In this document: positions 22,101-35,255 of the stretch, piece after piece
Numbering within the stretch: position 1 is the stretch's first letter
How the letters are laid out: each line of letters starts with the position of its first letter
Assembly: GCA_027625915.1 (NCBI GenBank)
Contig: JANTQA010000047.1
Coordinates: 13,082,001-13,146,000, forward strand
Origin: Anaeramoeba flamelloides
Taxonomy: Eukaryota > Metamonada > Anaeramoebidae
Reading direction: 5' to 3'
DNA length: 64,000 nt
Translations under genes and position numbers: made by a program
Notes under the pieces: model-generated
What the model saw: only the letters and a program-made list of their open reading frames with translations
What the model was told of the DNA's origin: nothing
Database searches by the model: none

Positions 22101-25050
22101 TATTCAAAAAAAACTTTACGGTTCAAGGTTTAAATGTTAATATATTTTTTTTTGCTCAGATTTTATTAAAGACTTTTATTGGTTTAAATACAAAAATAAT
22201 AGAGAAAAATCCAAGATTTTACTCAATTCTTTTAAATTCTGGAAAAGCTAAGGGCGGGTTTTTTTTTCATGTTTTCCGTTTTATCGATAAAATCTATTGA
22301 TTTTCGTTAGGTTTTTTTACTTTAGAAATAAACCTAGAACACTATACTTATAAACAGAAAAACCAAGAAAACCTAACAAAACTTCACAAATAAAATAGAA
22401 AACCTCATAAAAACCTAGAACACTTTCACAAATAAACAGAAAACACAAGAAAAGCTAACTGCTGTTTTTTTAATTCTTGATATTAAAAGAATATTTCTTG
22501 ATTTTAGTCAATTCTTTTAAATTCTGGAAAACCTAAAGGCATTTCATTTTATCAGAATTTAAACGAATATAAACCATTTTCCAGTCAAAGTGGACCAGTT
22601 ATAATGGGTGAATTCTCAATGTATTTAAACTGTTTGAATTGAAATTAGAAGAAAAATTTATTTCGAGAAATTTCAAAATTGAAATCATTTTTTAATCATT
22701 TTTTCTTTTCACTTTTTTTTTTTTCACTTTTTTTTTTTTCGATTTATATTAAATTTTTTTTTTATTGCAATATCTCAGTGACTTGGTAGAAATGTGTTAT
22801 TCTAATGTTAATGAAAAAGTAAAAATTATTGTAGAGAAATCATTTTGATTTCTATTGGGATTTTATTTGGATCTTTGATCTTGATATTTGTTTAATAAAT
22901 GTGAAAATTTTCACTTCATTTTCATCTCCTTTTCCAAATAGAGACTACAAATACCAACACACTTTGTTTGTAGGTTTGATTTCTAAAAGAAAAGTTTGAA
23001 AAATGAAGTAAAAAATATTTCCTATTTATTATTTAAATGCCAGTAAAGATCAAAATGAACATTGTTGTTTTTCTCAATAGGTACCTAAGAATTTGAGTTT
23101 TTCAAATTTTTAAGATAATTTATTGATTTATTATCTTTATTTCCAGGCGGATATCAACTATTCTTTGATGTTTATTATCCTATATATTTCTTATTTGATC
23201 TTCAAAGGTCATTTCTAAAAAATATTTGATATTTGTAAAAAATTGACGGCACTAATGGCTGAAAGAAAGTTTAGAAAAATCATAGATTGAACTCAATTCC
23301 TTTTAAATTCTGGAAAACCTAATGACAGTTTTCTTGAGGGTTTCTATTTGATTCTGAAAATTTATCGTTTTTCGGAATAAAAAAAAAACTCAAGAATAGC
23401 TCACGGTAGTTTTTCTTAATTTTATAATGAAAAAGAAAATTTCTAAATTGCAATAAAACCTAATGGTGCTTTTTCAAAATTCAAAAGAATTGAGTAAAAT
23501 ATTGTATTTTTCTCTGTTCTTTTGTATTCTGGAAAACCGAATGACAAGTGCCTAGGTTTTTTTAATTTGAGAAATAAAAAGAAATTTTCAGAAATTTTCA
23601 GAAATTTTCCTTTTATTTCTCAAATTAAAAAAAACCCAACAGCAAATAAGAGAGATTAACCATTAAGTTACAATAAATAATAATAATAATAAAATGATCT
23701 TTTTTTTTCTGCTCAGAAACTAATTTTGGATACCATTATTCTTATTTAAATTCCTACATCTCTATAATTCATTATTTTACAATTTTTTTTTTTAAAAAAA
23801 AAATAATTCACAAACTAATAATTATAGGATTTGACAATCAACTATTAATTGATTCCCAAATTAAATCACTAAAAAAAATAAGTCTAAGTCAAATTTATGA
23901 TCTTAAAAAAACAATTATTAGCAATAAAGAGCAAATACGATTAGGCGAGCCAATAGAGATTCAAGGATTTTTAAAGAATAAATATAATAAAATAATCAAA
24001 CCTTTATTGAATATCAAATTTGATCTTGAAATAGAAAATAAAAAAAATAAAAATTCCAAAATAAAAAGAACGGAATTGAGGGTCAATGAAGAAAACGGTG
24101 GATATTTGGCAAAATATATACCAAAAGATGTTGGCAAATATTCCATTTCTGGAAAGATTAATAACAAGCCAATAGATGTTGATAATAAACCATCAAATCA
24201 TTTCCAAGTGATTTTGCCATATTGCTTGAAAAAATCCCAAATTGAGATGGATAAGGTCATTTTACCAAATGAACAATCAACAATTACACTCCAATTGAAA
24301 GATTATGAGAATCGAAATATTGAAACAAAGTTTAAATTAGATTTTGATTTAACAGTTACCGGTCCATCCATTCTAATACCTTTAAAATTTAATAAAACTG
24401 AAAATGAAAAGGGTAAATATCAAACTAGCATCAAGCTTTCAGAAATAGGAGATTATACTTTGCATGTAAAAATTGATGGGAAGAAATTATACCAATCACC
24501 TTATAGTTTTAAAATTGGGACTTTCATTGATTCATTTAAAATACCATCCTTAGTAAGAACTACAGTTGATATTATGGACTTTGGCAATAATAAAAACACT
24601 TCACAAAAGCCAGATATTATTTTATTAAATAATAACACAACAGCTAAAAATATGTGGAGCAACGATGCCTCAGGTCATTATGCCTTTGGGAAAATGAGAT
24701 TAATTAATCCTAAAAAATATAAATTTAATATTAAAATTAATAAAAGAAGTGGTGCAAATTTACACCTTGGAATTGGAAAAATTTCAGATAACCCCGAAGA
24801 AATCATTAAAAACACCTTATTATGGGATTGTGGTAAACGGAAACTAATCCCAGATCAGAATTCGAAACAAAAATATGGTGAACAATGTAAAAAAGGTAAC
24901 ATCATTACTATGTTTATAAACATGCAAAACAATTCTTTAACTTTTGGAAAAGATGGTAAATTATTTGATACTGCCTTCAATAAGTTACCAAATTCTTGTG
25001 TTTTAGTTTTTCGATTATTTGGAAAAAAGGACCAAATTTCTTTTGTTTAA
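19192..25050 (+). CDS. B-box / coiled-coil / filamin / SPRY-like protein, two exons
   Basis: TRIM-like scaffold without a visible RING. Exon 1 is 19192-19930 and exon 2 is 23828-25050. The junction TCAG|GTTTGT ... ATTATAG|GA restores a Gly codon in phase 1, giving 653 aa. Residues 11-50 form a Cys-rich first B-box-like unit. Residues 61-97 are a textbook B-box 2 (Cys61, His64, Cys73, Cys76, Cys81, Cys84, His89, His92). Residues about 100-205 are a charged coiled coil. Residues about 275-376 and 382-482 look like two filamin/Ig repeats (GGYLAKYIPKDVGKYSISG; GKYQTSIKLSEIGDYTLHV ... SPYSF). Residues about 485-653 resemble SPRY (LLWDCG; ITMFINMQNNSLTFGKDG; AFNKLP). The TTG at 24007 is not a start: the frame runs upstream to the acceptor. 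TRIM-type proteins act in ubiquitin or cytoskeletal scaffolding; with no RING, scaffolding is more likely here (inference). Confidence 0.87.
20362..20787. mobile_element. TTAA-flanked foldback element, 426 bp
   Basis: Arms of about 170-180 bp face each other (20362-20530 and 20608-20787), starting GGGTTATCTAAAATAACG and ending in its near-complement. TTAA flanks both sides (20358-20361, 20788-20791). The arms share long exact stretches such as ACCTGATCAGATTCTTAATA. The right arm holds a run of about 12 C. Non-coding; it could form a long hairpin in pre-mRNA. Confidence 0.88.
21160..21390. repeat. Dispersed repeat shared with 40530-40740
   Basis: Both copies have TTTAGAAATGATATTTTT, GACAAGAAATGAAACTTC, AACTCT-AGACAAAATTTT and a TTTTGGAAATTGA block in order. 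Nature unknown. Confidence 0.55.
21540..21850. repeat. Dispersed repeat H, copy 1
   Basis: It aligns loosely with 44920-45300 (shared blocks: TAGAGT-AATTTTTGATGAAATTTT, CAAAATTGATTTG, ACACGAAGAAGAAAAAA) and more weakly with 43560-43960. Old and non-coding. Confidence 0.4.
22200..22560. repeat. Modular hairpin cluster 1
   Basis: It contains CAATTCTTTTAAATTCTGG twice, followed by AAAAGCTAAG or AAAACCTAAAGG, and several AAACAGAAAA...AAAACCTAAC units. These modules recur at 23290, 38300, 51300 and 54190. It directly abuts repeat E copy 1. Confidence 0.65.
22565..23290. mobile_element. Repeat E, copy 1
   Basis: About 725 bp aligning along its length with 53230-53960. The left end, TATAAACCATTTTCCAGTC, is the inverted counterpart of the right end, GGCTGAAAGAAAGTTTAG. 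No open frame. It is probably a TA-targeting inverted-repeat element; hairpin clusters lie on both sides. Confidence 0.75.
23290..23640. repeat. Modular hairpin cluster 2
   Basis: Holds successive palindromes: an arm with CAATTCCTTTTAAATTCTGG, the pair AAAATTCAAAAGAATTGAG / CTGTTCTTTTGTATTCTGG, and the pair TTTGAGAAATAAAAAG / CCTTTTATTTCTCAAA. Spacers resemble CCTAATGAC and CCCAACAG. Confidence 0.65.
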
Positions 25051-25136
25051 ATATTCTTTGCATTTTTTTCTTTGAAAAAAAAAATTTAACTTTGAAAATA
25101 TTTTTTTCTTAAAATTCTTTTTAATTTTTTATTATA

Positions 25137-25728
25137 TATATAAGCTATTTCCAATAAAGTGGGGCAAATATATTTTAAAATATATGTATGTAACCCAATC
25201 TTCAAAAAAGCATTTAAACATCCAAAATCATTAACTACCATTTATGGATTCTTGATAATAATTCAGTTTGTTTCTTAGTATTGTATTCCATAAATTAAAG
25301 ATATTAAATTTTCTGATCTCGATTTTATCAGATATTTTTTAATAGTTAAAATTGGTGTTTATTATTTTCTTTATGAAAGAAAAAAATGTTTTCATAACTT
25401 GTTTAATCTCAACAAATTTTCAAATAGAATTGAAAAAAATAACTGGATTTTGTTGTTTAAAAAATCATTTGTACCCTTTCCATATTTCCAGTTTTTTACT
25501 GAGATTGGTTGTACATTGTTTTCTCCAAAAAAAGTGCTATTTTTTTTTTGTTTCTTGGGAATATTTCATCCAACATATTTTGAAATAAATACCTTAACCA
25601 TTTATTCAATCGATATTGATATTAAACTTAATTTGAAAATGTCAATTAAGGAATAATTTCACTAACAAAGATGATTTTTTTATGAAATATAAAAAAAAAT
25701 GTACCACTTTTTTGGAAATACCTTATAT
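25137..25728. mobile_element. Repeat K, inverted-repeat element related to E
   Basis: Inverted ends of about 28 bp: left TATATAAGCTATTTCCAAT then AAAGTGG, right CCACTTTTTTGGAAATACC then TTATATA. The end consensus resembles that of repeat E (TATAA, a TTTCCA block, AAAGTGG). About 590 bp, flanked by TA-rich DNA. It lies 87 bp after the stop of the B-box gene and may supply its 3' end (inference). Confidence 0.7.
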
Positions 25729-28569
25729 ATATATATAGATATAGAATATTATTATTTATTTATTTTAGTTTTAATTTCTATATTGATTTTTCATTTAAAA
25801 AAATCCCCCCGTTTTTTAGAATTATTATTTAATTTAACCCCCCTTTTTAAACCATTCTATATTATTTTTAAATAATAATAATAATACTTTTTTTTTTTTC
25901 AACATAGAACAAACATATCAAAATAAATAATAATAAATAATAAATGAAGAATATTACAAAAGTATTACATTATGATAGATTTTTCTTTTTTTTTTATTGA
26001 AATTTTTGTGAAAAAGTTAAATTTGATAAAAACTGTAATTGTGGTGTAAAGAATTTGAAAAGAAAAAAGTTTTGGTTCAAAAAAACTCGAATACAAAATT
26101 TTTATTACACCAAAATCAATTTTTTTAAAAAATATTCCTATTTAATAAATGAGACAAGAAAATATGAAAACAAGAACTACTAATTAATTCTATTGTTTAT
26201 AATTATTTATCCTTTACAATAAATGTTAAATAAAAAATTAATATATAGAAATTAAAATAATAATAAAAAAAATATACTGTATCAAAAAAAATTTTGATTG
26301 CGGATTTATTGCTTATGGTGAAATACTCAAAAAAAAAAAAAAGTAATTTGGAAATGACTGAATTTTGAAGTGACTTCTATTCAAAGAGTTTCGGAATATT
26401 AGCACCGAGGAATAGTTTAAGAAATATTGTAAACTCAATTTAGTTTTCTAAAATAAAAGTCCAAAAAATTAAAAAATTCATCAAATAGAGAAAATAATAA
26501 CGATAGGAAAATAAATAATAGAGAAAACTTAACAAAATATAGAATTTAAAATGAATTATAGGGAAAAAAAGAAAGTTATTAGATTATGTTTAATTTGTAG
26601 ATTTAATGTTTTTAGTGATTATTTAACCCACCAATATTTTTTCAAACCATATTGAGCAAAAAGTATTTTAGAGTTATACAATTTCATTTTATTATGCTCC
26701 TTTCACTAGTAATTCCTTTTATTATTCTTTGAACAGGATTTTTAAGTCAAAATTTTTGTTTTTAACTATTTTTCCCAACATCTTCTAGTTTTTTTATATT
26801 TTTTTTGAATTCCACTATGAAGTTATCCATCTTAAAAAATTTTCATTTGTATATATACACGTAATTTGAATTTGGCCATTTTCTCCTTCTGTACGTATAT
26901 ATATTCATGCTATTTATGAAATTACTCCGTTTTAATCGGAATCTTGATGATTTCTACTTTAGATATAACTGTTTTTTTTCTTTCAAGTAAATGACTAGGA
27001 ATTGGATCATTATTATTATTATTTTTTATTTCCAAGTGTTTATCTTCTTTTTATGAATTGATTTTATATTTTAAGGGTTTGGATGTACATCTCAATAATT
27101 TTTTTTTTTTTCATGAAAATTGTCTTTTTTTCATTATTGTGTGAGAATATTATTATAGAATTTTGAAAAATTATTTTCTGAAAACTCCCTTTTCAAAAAA
27201 AAAAAAAAAATAGAGATCGATTTAAAAATATAATATATTTATATTTACAGTTTACCTCTTTTAATTGATAAACAAGTTTAAAGAATAAGCAATATTTTTT
27301 TTTTCAAAATAATTTACAATGTCAAATAAAACTATTTATATTAGAGTTATTTCGCTTTAATTCTTCTTGCTTTTCTTTTAAATCTCAATAAGTTTCCACC
27401 TTTTTCGAATCTGAAAATTAGTAATTGGTTCATTCAAATAAAATAATATTAAAGTAAACAAAATTTATTTTTTAATCAAATAATTGTAAAACAATATTGA
27501 AAATTATAATCATTGGTAAATCGAAAGACAATAATTCAAAATAGACTTTTGCAAGAAACAAATTTTTTTTTGAATCTTTCTGGAAAACTCTAATATTTAT
27601 TGGGATATTTGGGAAAATAATTTTGTGATGATTTTTTTTTTTTTATTTTATATTCCAATATATCCACATTTGATATAACAATGTTTTTCAAAAATAATTT
27701 ACACAATCTTCTAAGTCTTAAATTCAAATTTATTACATTTTTAATTAAAAGTAATTATTTGACTTTTTTGAAATCTAAAAGAAAATGAGTTTAATTGAAC
27801 TCATAAATTATTATCAAAAATTAAGTTATGCCAGTTACATTTTATAAAAAAATGAACTTATAAAAATGAAAGTTTATTTCTCCAAACAAATTATTTTCAT
27901 TTTTTAGTAAAGATTTTTTAATTGTGGATTAGAAAAAACAATTTTAAACTTTAATAATTAAATAATTTAATAAAAATTATACAAAAAATCCATTGAATTG
28001 GAACATCAAATTTATTTGTAAGAAAATTTAATCTAATAAAAAAAATTGAAAGATCAGATAAAATATTTTTTAATTAGTTTTTTAAAAAAACATTAATTTC
28101 AAAAAAAAAATTGTTGTGTCGAGAGGAAAAAAAAAATATTTTATTAAAATACGATTATTCAAGTTCAGAATTGGTTATTTTTCTCTTTAAAATGAATTAT
28201 CTGAAATATATCAATAAATTATTAGTTTTTTTTGACTTAATGCCAAATATCTTGTAATATGCACAAAGTTGTTGAAATTATCAAAATTTTATAAAACCTC
28301 AAAAAAAATTTTTTTAAATTTATATAATTTTATGAGAAAGAGCTAAATGATGGAATGAAAAGACCAGATAAACTAATTTTGTTTGTGTTTGGAGGAAGTA
28401 ATATCCCTAATTGAATAATATTTCTAAAAGATTTTTTAAAAATTTAACTCACTTTATAATGTTGTTAATAGGAATTTGTTTTGAGAGTTTAACATTATCT
28501 AATCAGAAAAATATTTTCAATTTTGTGATCAGTATCATTTTTTCTAATTACTTCAAATTTAAGTTTTAA

Positions 28570-29005
28570 GTTTTCAATTATTTCTCTTTCTTTTTCTTTT
28601 TTTTTTTCCTTTTTTTTTTAAATTTTTCTTTTATTTTTTCTTTTTCTTTTTTTTTTTGCAACAGATTATTCTGAAAAAAAAAAAGATCTTTGAAAATACA
28701 AATAATCAATAACAAAATTGAGATAATGTAATTTCTTTTAACTTGTAGCTATTGAAAAGTAAATAATCTTCTTGGTAACCTTCTTTCAGTAAAACCTTAG
28801 TATGAAAAATCCATAATGTTTATTTCAAAAAATGGGAATTCTTTTTTTATCGTTTTTGATTTTATTTTTTTTTAATTTTTAAAATCTCTATTTTTTTATA
28901 TGTTTTTAGGTTGATTTAATAAGTTTATTCTCATTAGATTTAATTATTAGTTATTTTTTGATTCAAAAATTTAATTTTTTTTTAATTTATTATTTCAGGT
29001 GAGTT
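28570..29005. repeat. Dispersed repeat J, copy 2
   Basis: Aligns with 8160-8640 in the LanC-like intron, from the pyrimidine tract to the terminal TTATTATTTCAGGTGAGTT. Confidence 0.55.
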
Positions 29006-29189
29006 ACAAATATTGAAATTTAGTTTAGATCAAGTTCAGCCAAAAAAAAAGTTCATTTGAAAATAATTAATTTTAGTGTTAATTTTTATGTGTTATTAAA
29101 GGCTATGAAGATAATTGTTAATGAAAACGATTTTTTTTTCTTTTTTGTGATAGTTTTTCAACAATCCACAAGAAATAATCTTTATTTTT

Positions 29190-30852
29190 ATTTTTATTTT
29201 TTATTTTTAAAGAGAGAAAATTGCTTTTCTCCTGTGTGCCCTAATTTCTAAACTTTTTTTTTTCGAAATTTTGTTAAAGAATCACAAATTTTATTATCAC
29301 TTACTAATGATAATATATATGATGAATTCTTTTTATTAATAATATCTCCGATATTATTAATTTTTTTATTTTTTTTCAAAAAATTCAGATATCCAGATTT
29401 TTCGATTTATTTTATAGGCCGGACAGTCCCATAAAAAATGATCGAAATCTTCAATGATATCAATATTTAATATTTTCTTTACATAAATCACAATTTTTAT
29501 TTTTATTTTTACTTGTTACATAAGAGTACCTATTTAAACAATTAGTAAAATTTCCGAATTTTAGAATTTTTTTTGAAGCTTTCCAGTTTAAATATTTTTG
29601 TTGTTTGAAATTGCAATTTTGTTGTTTTATAATTTTTAGATATTGTTGAACTTTCCAACTAGGTGAATTTTCCAATTCGGTTAATTGAAAAACTTTTAAT
29701 TCTAAATCTAATAATTTTAATCCCTTAGTGTGCCAATTGATATTTTCATTTTCCAATTTTCGAAAATTTAGTATTGTTTTTAATTTTTTTTAAATTTTTG
29801 AAATCTAATTTTTCAATCAATTTATATTTTCTTCGGTATACTTTTTAATCTTGCGAGATCAATTTTTGCTTCAGTTTTATAAATTAATCGAGGTGAATGG
29901 ATATTAATTTGTAAGAAATTTGTGACTGATTTATTGATAAATCTATCAATTCTTTCAAAATCATTTTGTTTCAAGTCAAATATTTCAAGACCATAATAAA
30001 GTTGACTTAAAATAAGAGCTTTGAAAGAAGTTATTTTGACTCCATTGTTGAGTTTATTTTGTTGAAACAATCGATTAAGTGTTTCCAAGGACTTTTCTAC
30101 TTTTTTGAAATTATATTCAAGATGTGTGTTTTTTTCTAACCAAATCCCAAGATAAAAAATATCTTTTAATTCTTTTTTATATTTGGTTTTTTTATAATGT
30201 GGGTTCATCTCGAATCTTTTTATTATTTCAAAAATCCTTTCTAAATTAATTTTTAGAGAGATTAATGGCCCTTTCATAATAAGAATAAGATCATCTGTAT
30301 ACATTTGAACATGAACAGCTAAAGTTTTTAACTTTTCTAGTAGGAAATGAGATATAAATGCTAAGAGAATTGGTGATAAGGGATCTCCTTGATAAACAAC
30401 TCCAATTCCTTTTTTTTGTAATATCTCAAGAGCCAATTTTTAATTGTTTCATTTTTTGATAAATTTTTTTAATAGATTGATATATTAACGAGTGTTGTAT
30501 AGAGTCAAAACATTTTTGTATGTCTATAGTAACTATAAAGTATTCTGTATTTTTATTTTTATTTTTTATTTTTTTAAATTTTCTTAATAAATTTAAAACA
30601 GCAATTCTTGTTCCAAAATATTTTTTTAAATCCAAATTGTTTTTTTTGAAATCAAGTCCCATGAGTCTTGAATTCCAATGTATATTAATTTTAAAAAAAA
30701 TCTTGGAAGAGATTGATTTATAGAGATAGGTCGATAATTTAATGGTTCGCCTTCATCCCCCGATTTATGAATAAATAATAAATTTCTTTTTTTAATAAAA
30801 TTTATACTTTTTTCAGTTTCGTCTGTTATCCAATTTAAAAAAATATTTTGAA
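29190..30852 (-). mobile_element. LINE copy 1, 5'-truncated non-LTR retrotransposon
   Basis: The minus strand encodes the second half of a LINE reverse transcriptase. Upstream is GEPLNYRPISI (near 30740), then QGDPLSPILLAF, the catalytic YTDD (with 30436-29822), MNPHYKKTK, IFYLGIWL and a C-terminal C-x2-C...H-x4-C finger (CDLCKE onward, near 29480). It lacks the endonuclease half, and its frame is broken at several places. The 3' end has a TAAAA-type tail (T-rich on plus, at 29185-29210). A target-site duplication of 12-17 bp, AAATAATCTTTATTTTT, lies at 29173 and 30853. It is nearly identical to copy 2, so it is fairly recent. Confidence 0.9.
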
Positions 30853-31098
30853 AAATAATCTTTATTTTTTTAATTTTTTGTAATTCAAAAAAGTAAAAAG
30901 TTTTGAAAATAATTTCTTTTTCAAACTAAAATATATACTACTTGAAAGATAAGAACATAATATAATTTAAGTTTTGATGAAAAAAAAATCCAATTGATTT
31001 TTTTTATTCGTTTATTTGTTATAAAGTAAGTAATAAAAAAAAACTATTAAATGCTAAATAATAATAATAAAAAAAATGAATTAAAATTTTCAATCTTA

Positions 31099-34000
31099 TT
31101 AATTTTTTAAATGGCTTTGTGCATGCTCATATTGAATTTTCCAAGTGTAAGCTTGTGCCAAAACGATTTTGAGTTCTTCTTCTGTCCATTCATATATTGG
31201 TAATTTTTGAAGAAATACTAAAACATTTTGTTCTGATAATTTTTGTATTTCTTTAGAAAAATAAACCAATATGGAATCACAAACAAAGACATGAAACACT
31301 GCAAATCCATCACTTTCAGCAAAATATGTATCCCATAAACGAACTAAAAGATCAGATGAAAATTCTCTAGTTAATAAGCAATTCATCCAACGAAAAGCAA
31401 ACTGAAGAAATTGCACATCGTTTTTTATTAAATGTTTATGCAAAGGTTCTATTAATTATGAATCACAAAAGAATTTAATAAAATCATATATATAGAATAA
31501 AACAAAAAAAAAAAGAGAAACCTCATGAAAAGTTGAGATTGAAAAATTGTTTTGAAAAGTTAATTGTAATTATTTACCATCTATATGATGAATAAAGTTT
31601 TGCATATCAAATATCATTCTCTGAATTCCAGGATTTGCAAAGGTATAATTGTCTTGTATCCCATCAAGCAATTTGGTAAAGCACCAATAAATATCCGCTT
31701 CCAGATTTAAAAGAGATTCTTCTGGAATTTTATCAACATCTACCTTTTCTGGATCTTGTTCTATAAAATTAATTAAACATATTTTAATTATAAAAAAAAA
31801 AAAGGAAAAATAATAAAAAATTAATTATAAAAATTAGTAATCTAGTTTTTAATTGATTTTTAAATTTGTTTTTTAGTATTAAAATGTAAAAATAAAAATC
31901 GGATAAATTATTATTTTTGAAATAAATAATTGATAATACAAAAAATTCTTGCAAAAAAACAAGATCAAATTAATAGTATTTAATTTATTAATAAAAAATA
32001 CATAATACACTGATTGTATTCTTAACTTAATTATGATACTCATTAAAAAAAAAAAAAAAAAACAAAATTAATACTTGGAAATTGCTAATTTTTCTCTTTG
32101 AAAACAATTAATATATTTGAGTACTACCATTAATATTTGTTTTTGAGTTTAAAAAAGTAATAAAAAAACCACAGAAACAAAATTTCTCATTTTTTTGATC
32201 AATACACAATCAAAATTTTAATTATGAGAAAGATTGTTCAAAGTTTGAAAATTTCAAAAAAATATTTTCCATTCAACGTTGATTTTGATTTTATTTGTTA
32301 AATTATATTTTTGAATTTTTTAATTTTTTTAAAATGATTTATTGTGAAGTTTAATACAATTTTTTGATGATAAGTTTAATCAAGTATAAAGAAATTAACG
32401 GTAATTATAGACTATTTGCAAAAAAATTGAAAATATTTTTATTTTATTTATTTTTGATCAATTTATTTTGAAAAGGTGGATAATTAATAAAAAGGTTATT
32501 CGTCTCATTTTGACACAGTAAAATTATGTTAAATATATAAAAATGGTCTATTTAACAGAGATAAAATGTCGATCCAAAAGTGTTATACTTACCTAGGAGA
32601 TACTTAACTGGAGTATAAGATAATTTGTTTGTGAGTAAAGTACATTTATTATTATTTTTTTTTTTGAGTTATACTCATCAAAAGTAGCCAAACAACGAAA
32701 GAAAAGCATAATTTAACCAGAAAAAATTCTACCAACACATTTTTGGTTAAATCTTGATTATTTTTTTTTAAAAAAGTTTAATTATCCAGTAAAAATTTTA
32801 TTATTTTCACAAATTTAAAAAACAATTAAATGTCAAAATTGAAAAAAAAACGAATTCAGGCAAGAAACAGATCTTTGGACAAAGATGAAGAAAATATGAA
32901 TTATTTTCCAAAACTAAAGAAATTGAAATGAATTAAATTCTTTACAAGAAAGGTCTTAAAGAATTAAGATAAAGTTCAAAACCAAAAAAATACAATTAAG
33001 ATCGATCAATGTTATTAAAAAATGATGTAAAGAATTCACACAAGAAGAAAACAATAATAAAAATAATTCGAAAATGAATTTTATTATCAAAATACCATTT
33101 CATGAATTTGAATTTGTTAACATCAAAATTCTCCACTCAGTTAAAACTGCGAAATATAAAGTATTATAAATGGAAAAGTTAGAAAGCATATTGTTATTGT
33201 TTATTCATATACTTTAAAATGGAATTTGCTCATCAAAAGATTTCAAAATTTCCCGATTTAAGTTTAATTGTGTTTACAGGAACAAAAAATGTTTTTAAAT
33301 AACAAATTAAGTACATTAAGAAATGATCTTCATTTGGGAAAACATCATGATAAATTAAAAAAACAACAAGAAGAAAATTTTATTCAAAATTTAAAGATAG
33401 AAGTTCCAAAAGACTTTTTAATTTTGTCTTTTTGAAGTTTTTTGAAATTAACAACTTTAAGAAGTAGGTGGTGTGGTAAATTACTTAACAAACAAGTAGA
33501 ATAAGGATTAGAGAAAAAATTATATAAAAAGACTTTTTCTTTTCTTAATTCTTTTTTATTTTTTTTTGTTTCATTATTTTGATTATCGACAAATAACCCC
33601 CTTATTCGACACTGTTTTCTCAATAATCTCACATTATACCAAATCTTTGACAAAACAACAACGAAATCCCACTCACTACATCCACTTTGAGATTTCAAAT
33701 ATTATTTTCAATAGCTACTAAACACATACAATGTAGATTATTTTGTCAAACATAATATAAGAACGATGTTTAGGATAATTATTTATGAAATAAGATGATG
33801 TAAATATTTAATTTTTAAATGTTTTTTTAAAACCCCAATTAGTCGACGAGAAAATAATTTTTTTATAATACACTTCAAGATTTTCTTTTCAATAAACCAA
33901 ACCAATAAATTTTAAATTATTAGTTTTTATAACTTTGAATTATTATTTTTTTTTTAATGAATAATCTCTTCTTTTTTTTTTAAAAAAGAAAACAAACAAA

Positions 34001-35203
34001 ACATTTCTATAAGAAAACAAGAAAGTTGATTGAGTTTATTTTATGAGAAGCAAAATTCCTAATTTTTTTATTCGAGAAAATAAATAAAAATTATTTTTAA
34101 ACTTAAAATAAAATTTTCATTCGATCAAAAATCAAAGTTTTCAAGTAATTAATCCATTAAGATAATAACACTTTTAGTAATTGGTAAATAACTTTTAAAT
34201 GGAAAATTACACTTTTTAATTCTGTAAATTGCTTTTGAATAAAAAACAAGATAGTTGTAATTTTGTACTCTATTTTTTTATCAAAATCCCATAAGTTTTA
34301 ACAAATTGAAAAATGTTGATAAAACAAATTCCAAATTATGAGTACAAATTTATTTTTTTATTCTTTAAAAAATCCATTAAGCAAGGGACTGGAAAATTTG
34401 TTTCTTCCTCTCGAATTTCTTAACATAAACCAAAAATATTAAAAAAACAATTCAAAAATTGACATTTAAATTAAATCAATAAAAAAAATATAACTGATCA
34501 TTTAGAATTTCAGAAAGATAAAAAACCAAGCTTCAAGATGTTTAAATTTACAAAAATCAATAAATAATCTAGTTCCTTCAGTAACTTTGATTTTTGTGAT
34601 ATATATCTGCTTAAAAAAATATATATTACATAAAGTAATTCAATACATTATTTTAAGGGGAAAAAATAACATACAAAAAAAAAAAAAAAGAAGAAAAATA
34701 TTTTACCTTCTTTAATATAGTCTTGGAAAAAGGTATAAAAAAATGGAGTAACCAAGTCATTCATCCCTTGAACATATCCACTTGCTGGGTGACGGACACT
34801 CCAAATATATAAAACTTGCTTAAATATATTGTTGATTTTGGGATTTTGAATTAATTTCGAATCTATTAATTATTTAAAGAATTAGAAAATAAAATAGTAT
34901 AAATTAATAAATAACAGATAATATAAAAAAAAATTTAAATTTAAAAAATTTCTTATTGAATCAAAAAAATCCTTAAAATTAACATAAGTTAACTTTATAT
35001 TGTTTTATACGTTTGAAGTGCTTTTTTTCAGTAAATTATTTTTCGCTAATAATGATGAATTTTATGAATCTTCTATAGATTTTTTTATTAGATCTCTTCA
35101 TTTGATATCTCTTTTAAAATCCTAACATATCATTATTAAGTAACTGTTGTTCTCTCCCTCTTTTTTTTTTTTTTTTCTTTTTCTTCTTTTATATATGTAT
35201 ATA

Positions 35204-35255
<52 letters not shown>

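Larger units (their letters stand above)
19931..23827 (+). other. 3.9-kb intron of the B-box gene, packed with repeats
   Basis: The donor is GTTTGT and the acceptor ATTATAG. It holds a TTAA foldback (20362-20787), a repeat shared with 40530-40740 (21160-21390), dispersed repeat H (21540-21850), and repeat E copy 1 (22565-23290) bracketed by modular hairpin clusters. No additional exon is needed by the frame. Confidence 0.8.
25051..31098. other. Spacer between the B-box and TBC genes
   Basis: A 6-kb convergent spacer with no supported host gene. It contains repeat K (25137-25728), repeat J copy 2 (28570-29005) and LINE copy 1 (about 29190-30852). From 25730 to 28560 I see only AT-rich DNA with homopolymer and (ATT)/(TA) runs. 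Confidence 0.6.

Noticed and set aside
22049-22300. 83-codon open frame in the B-box intron
   Set aside because: Ends inside a hairpin module of the repeat family and is Phe/Leu/Ile low-complexity.
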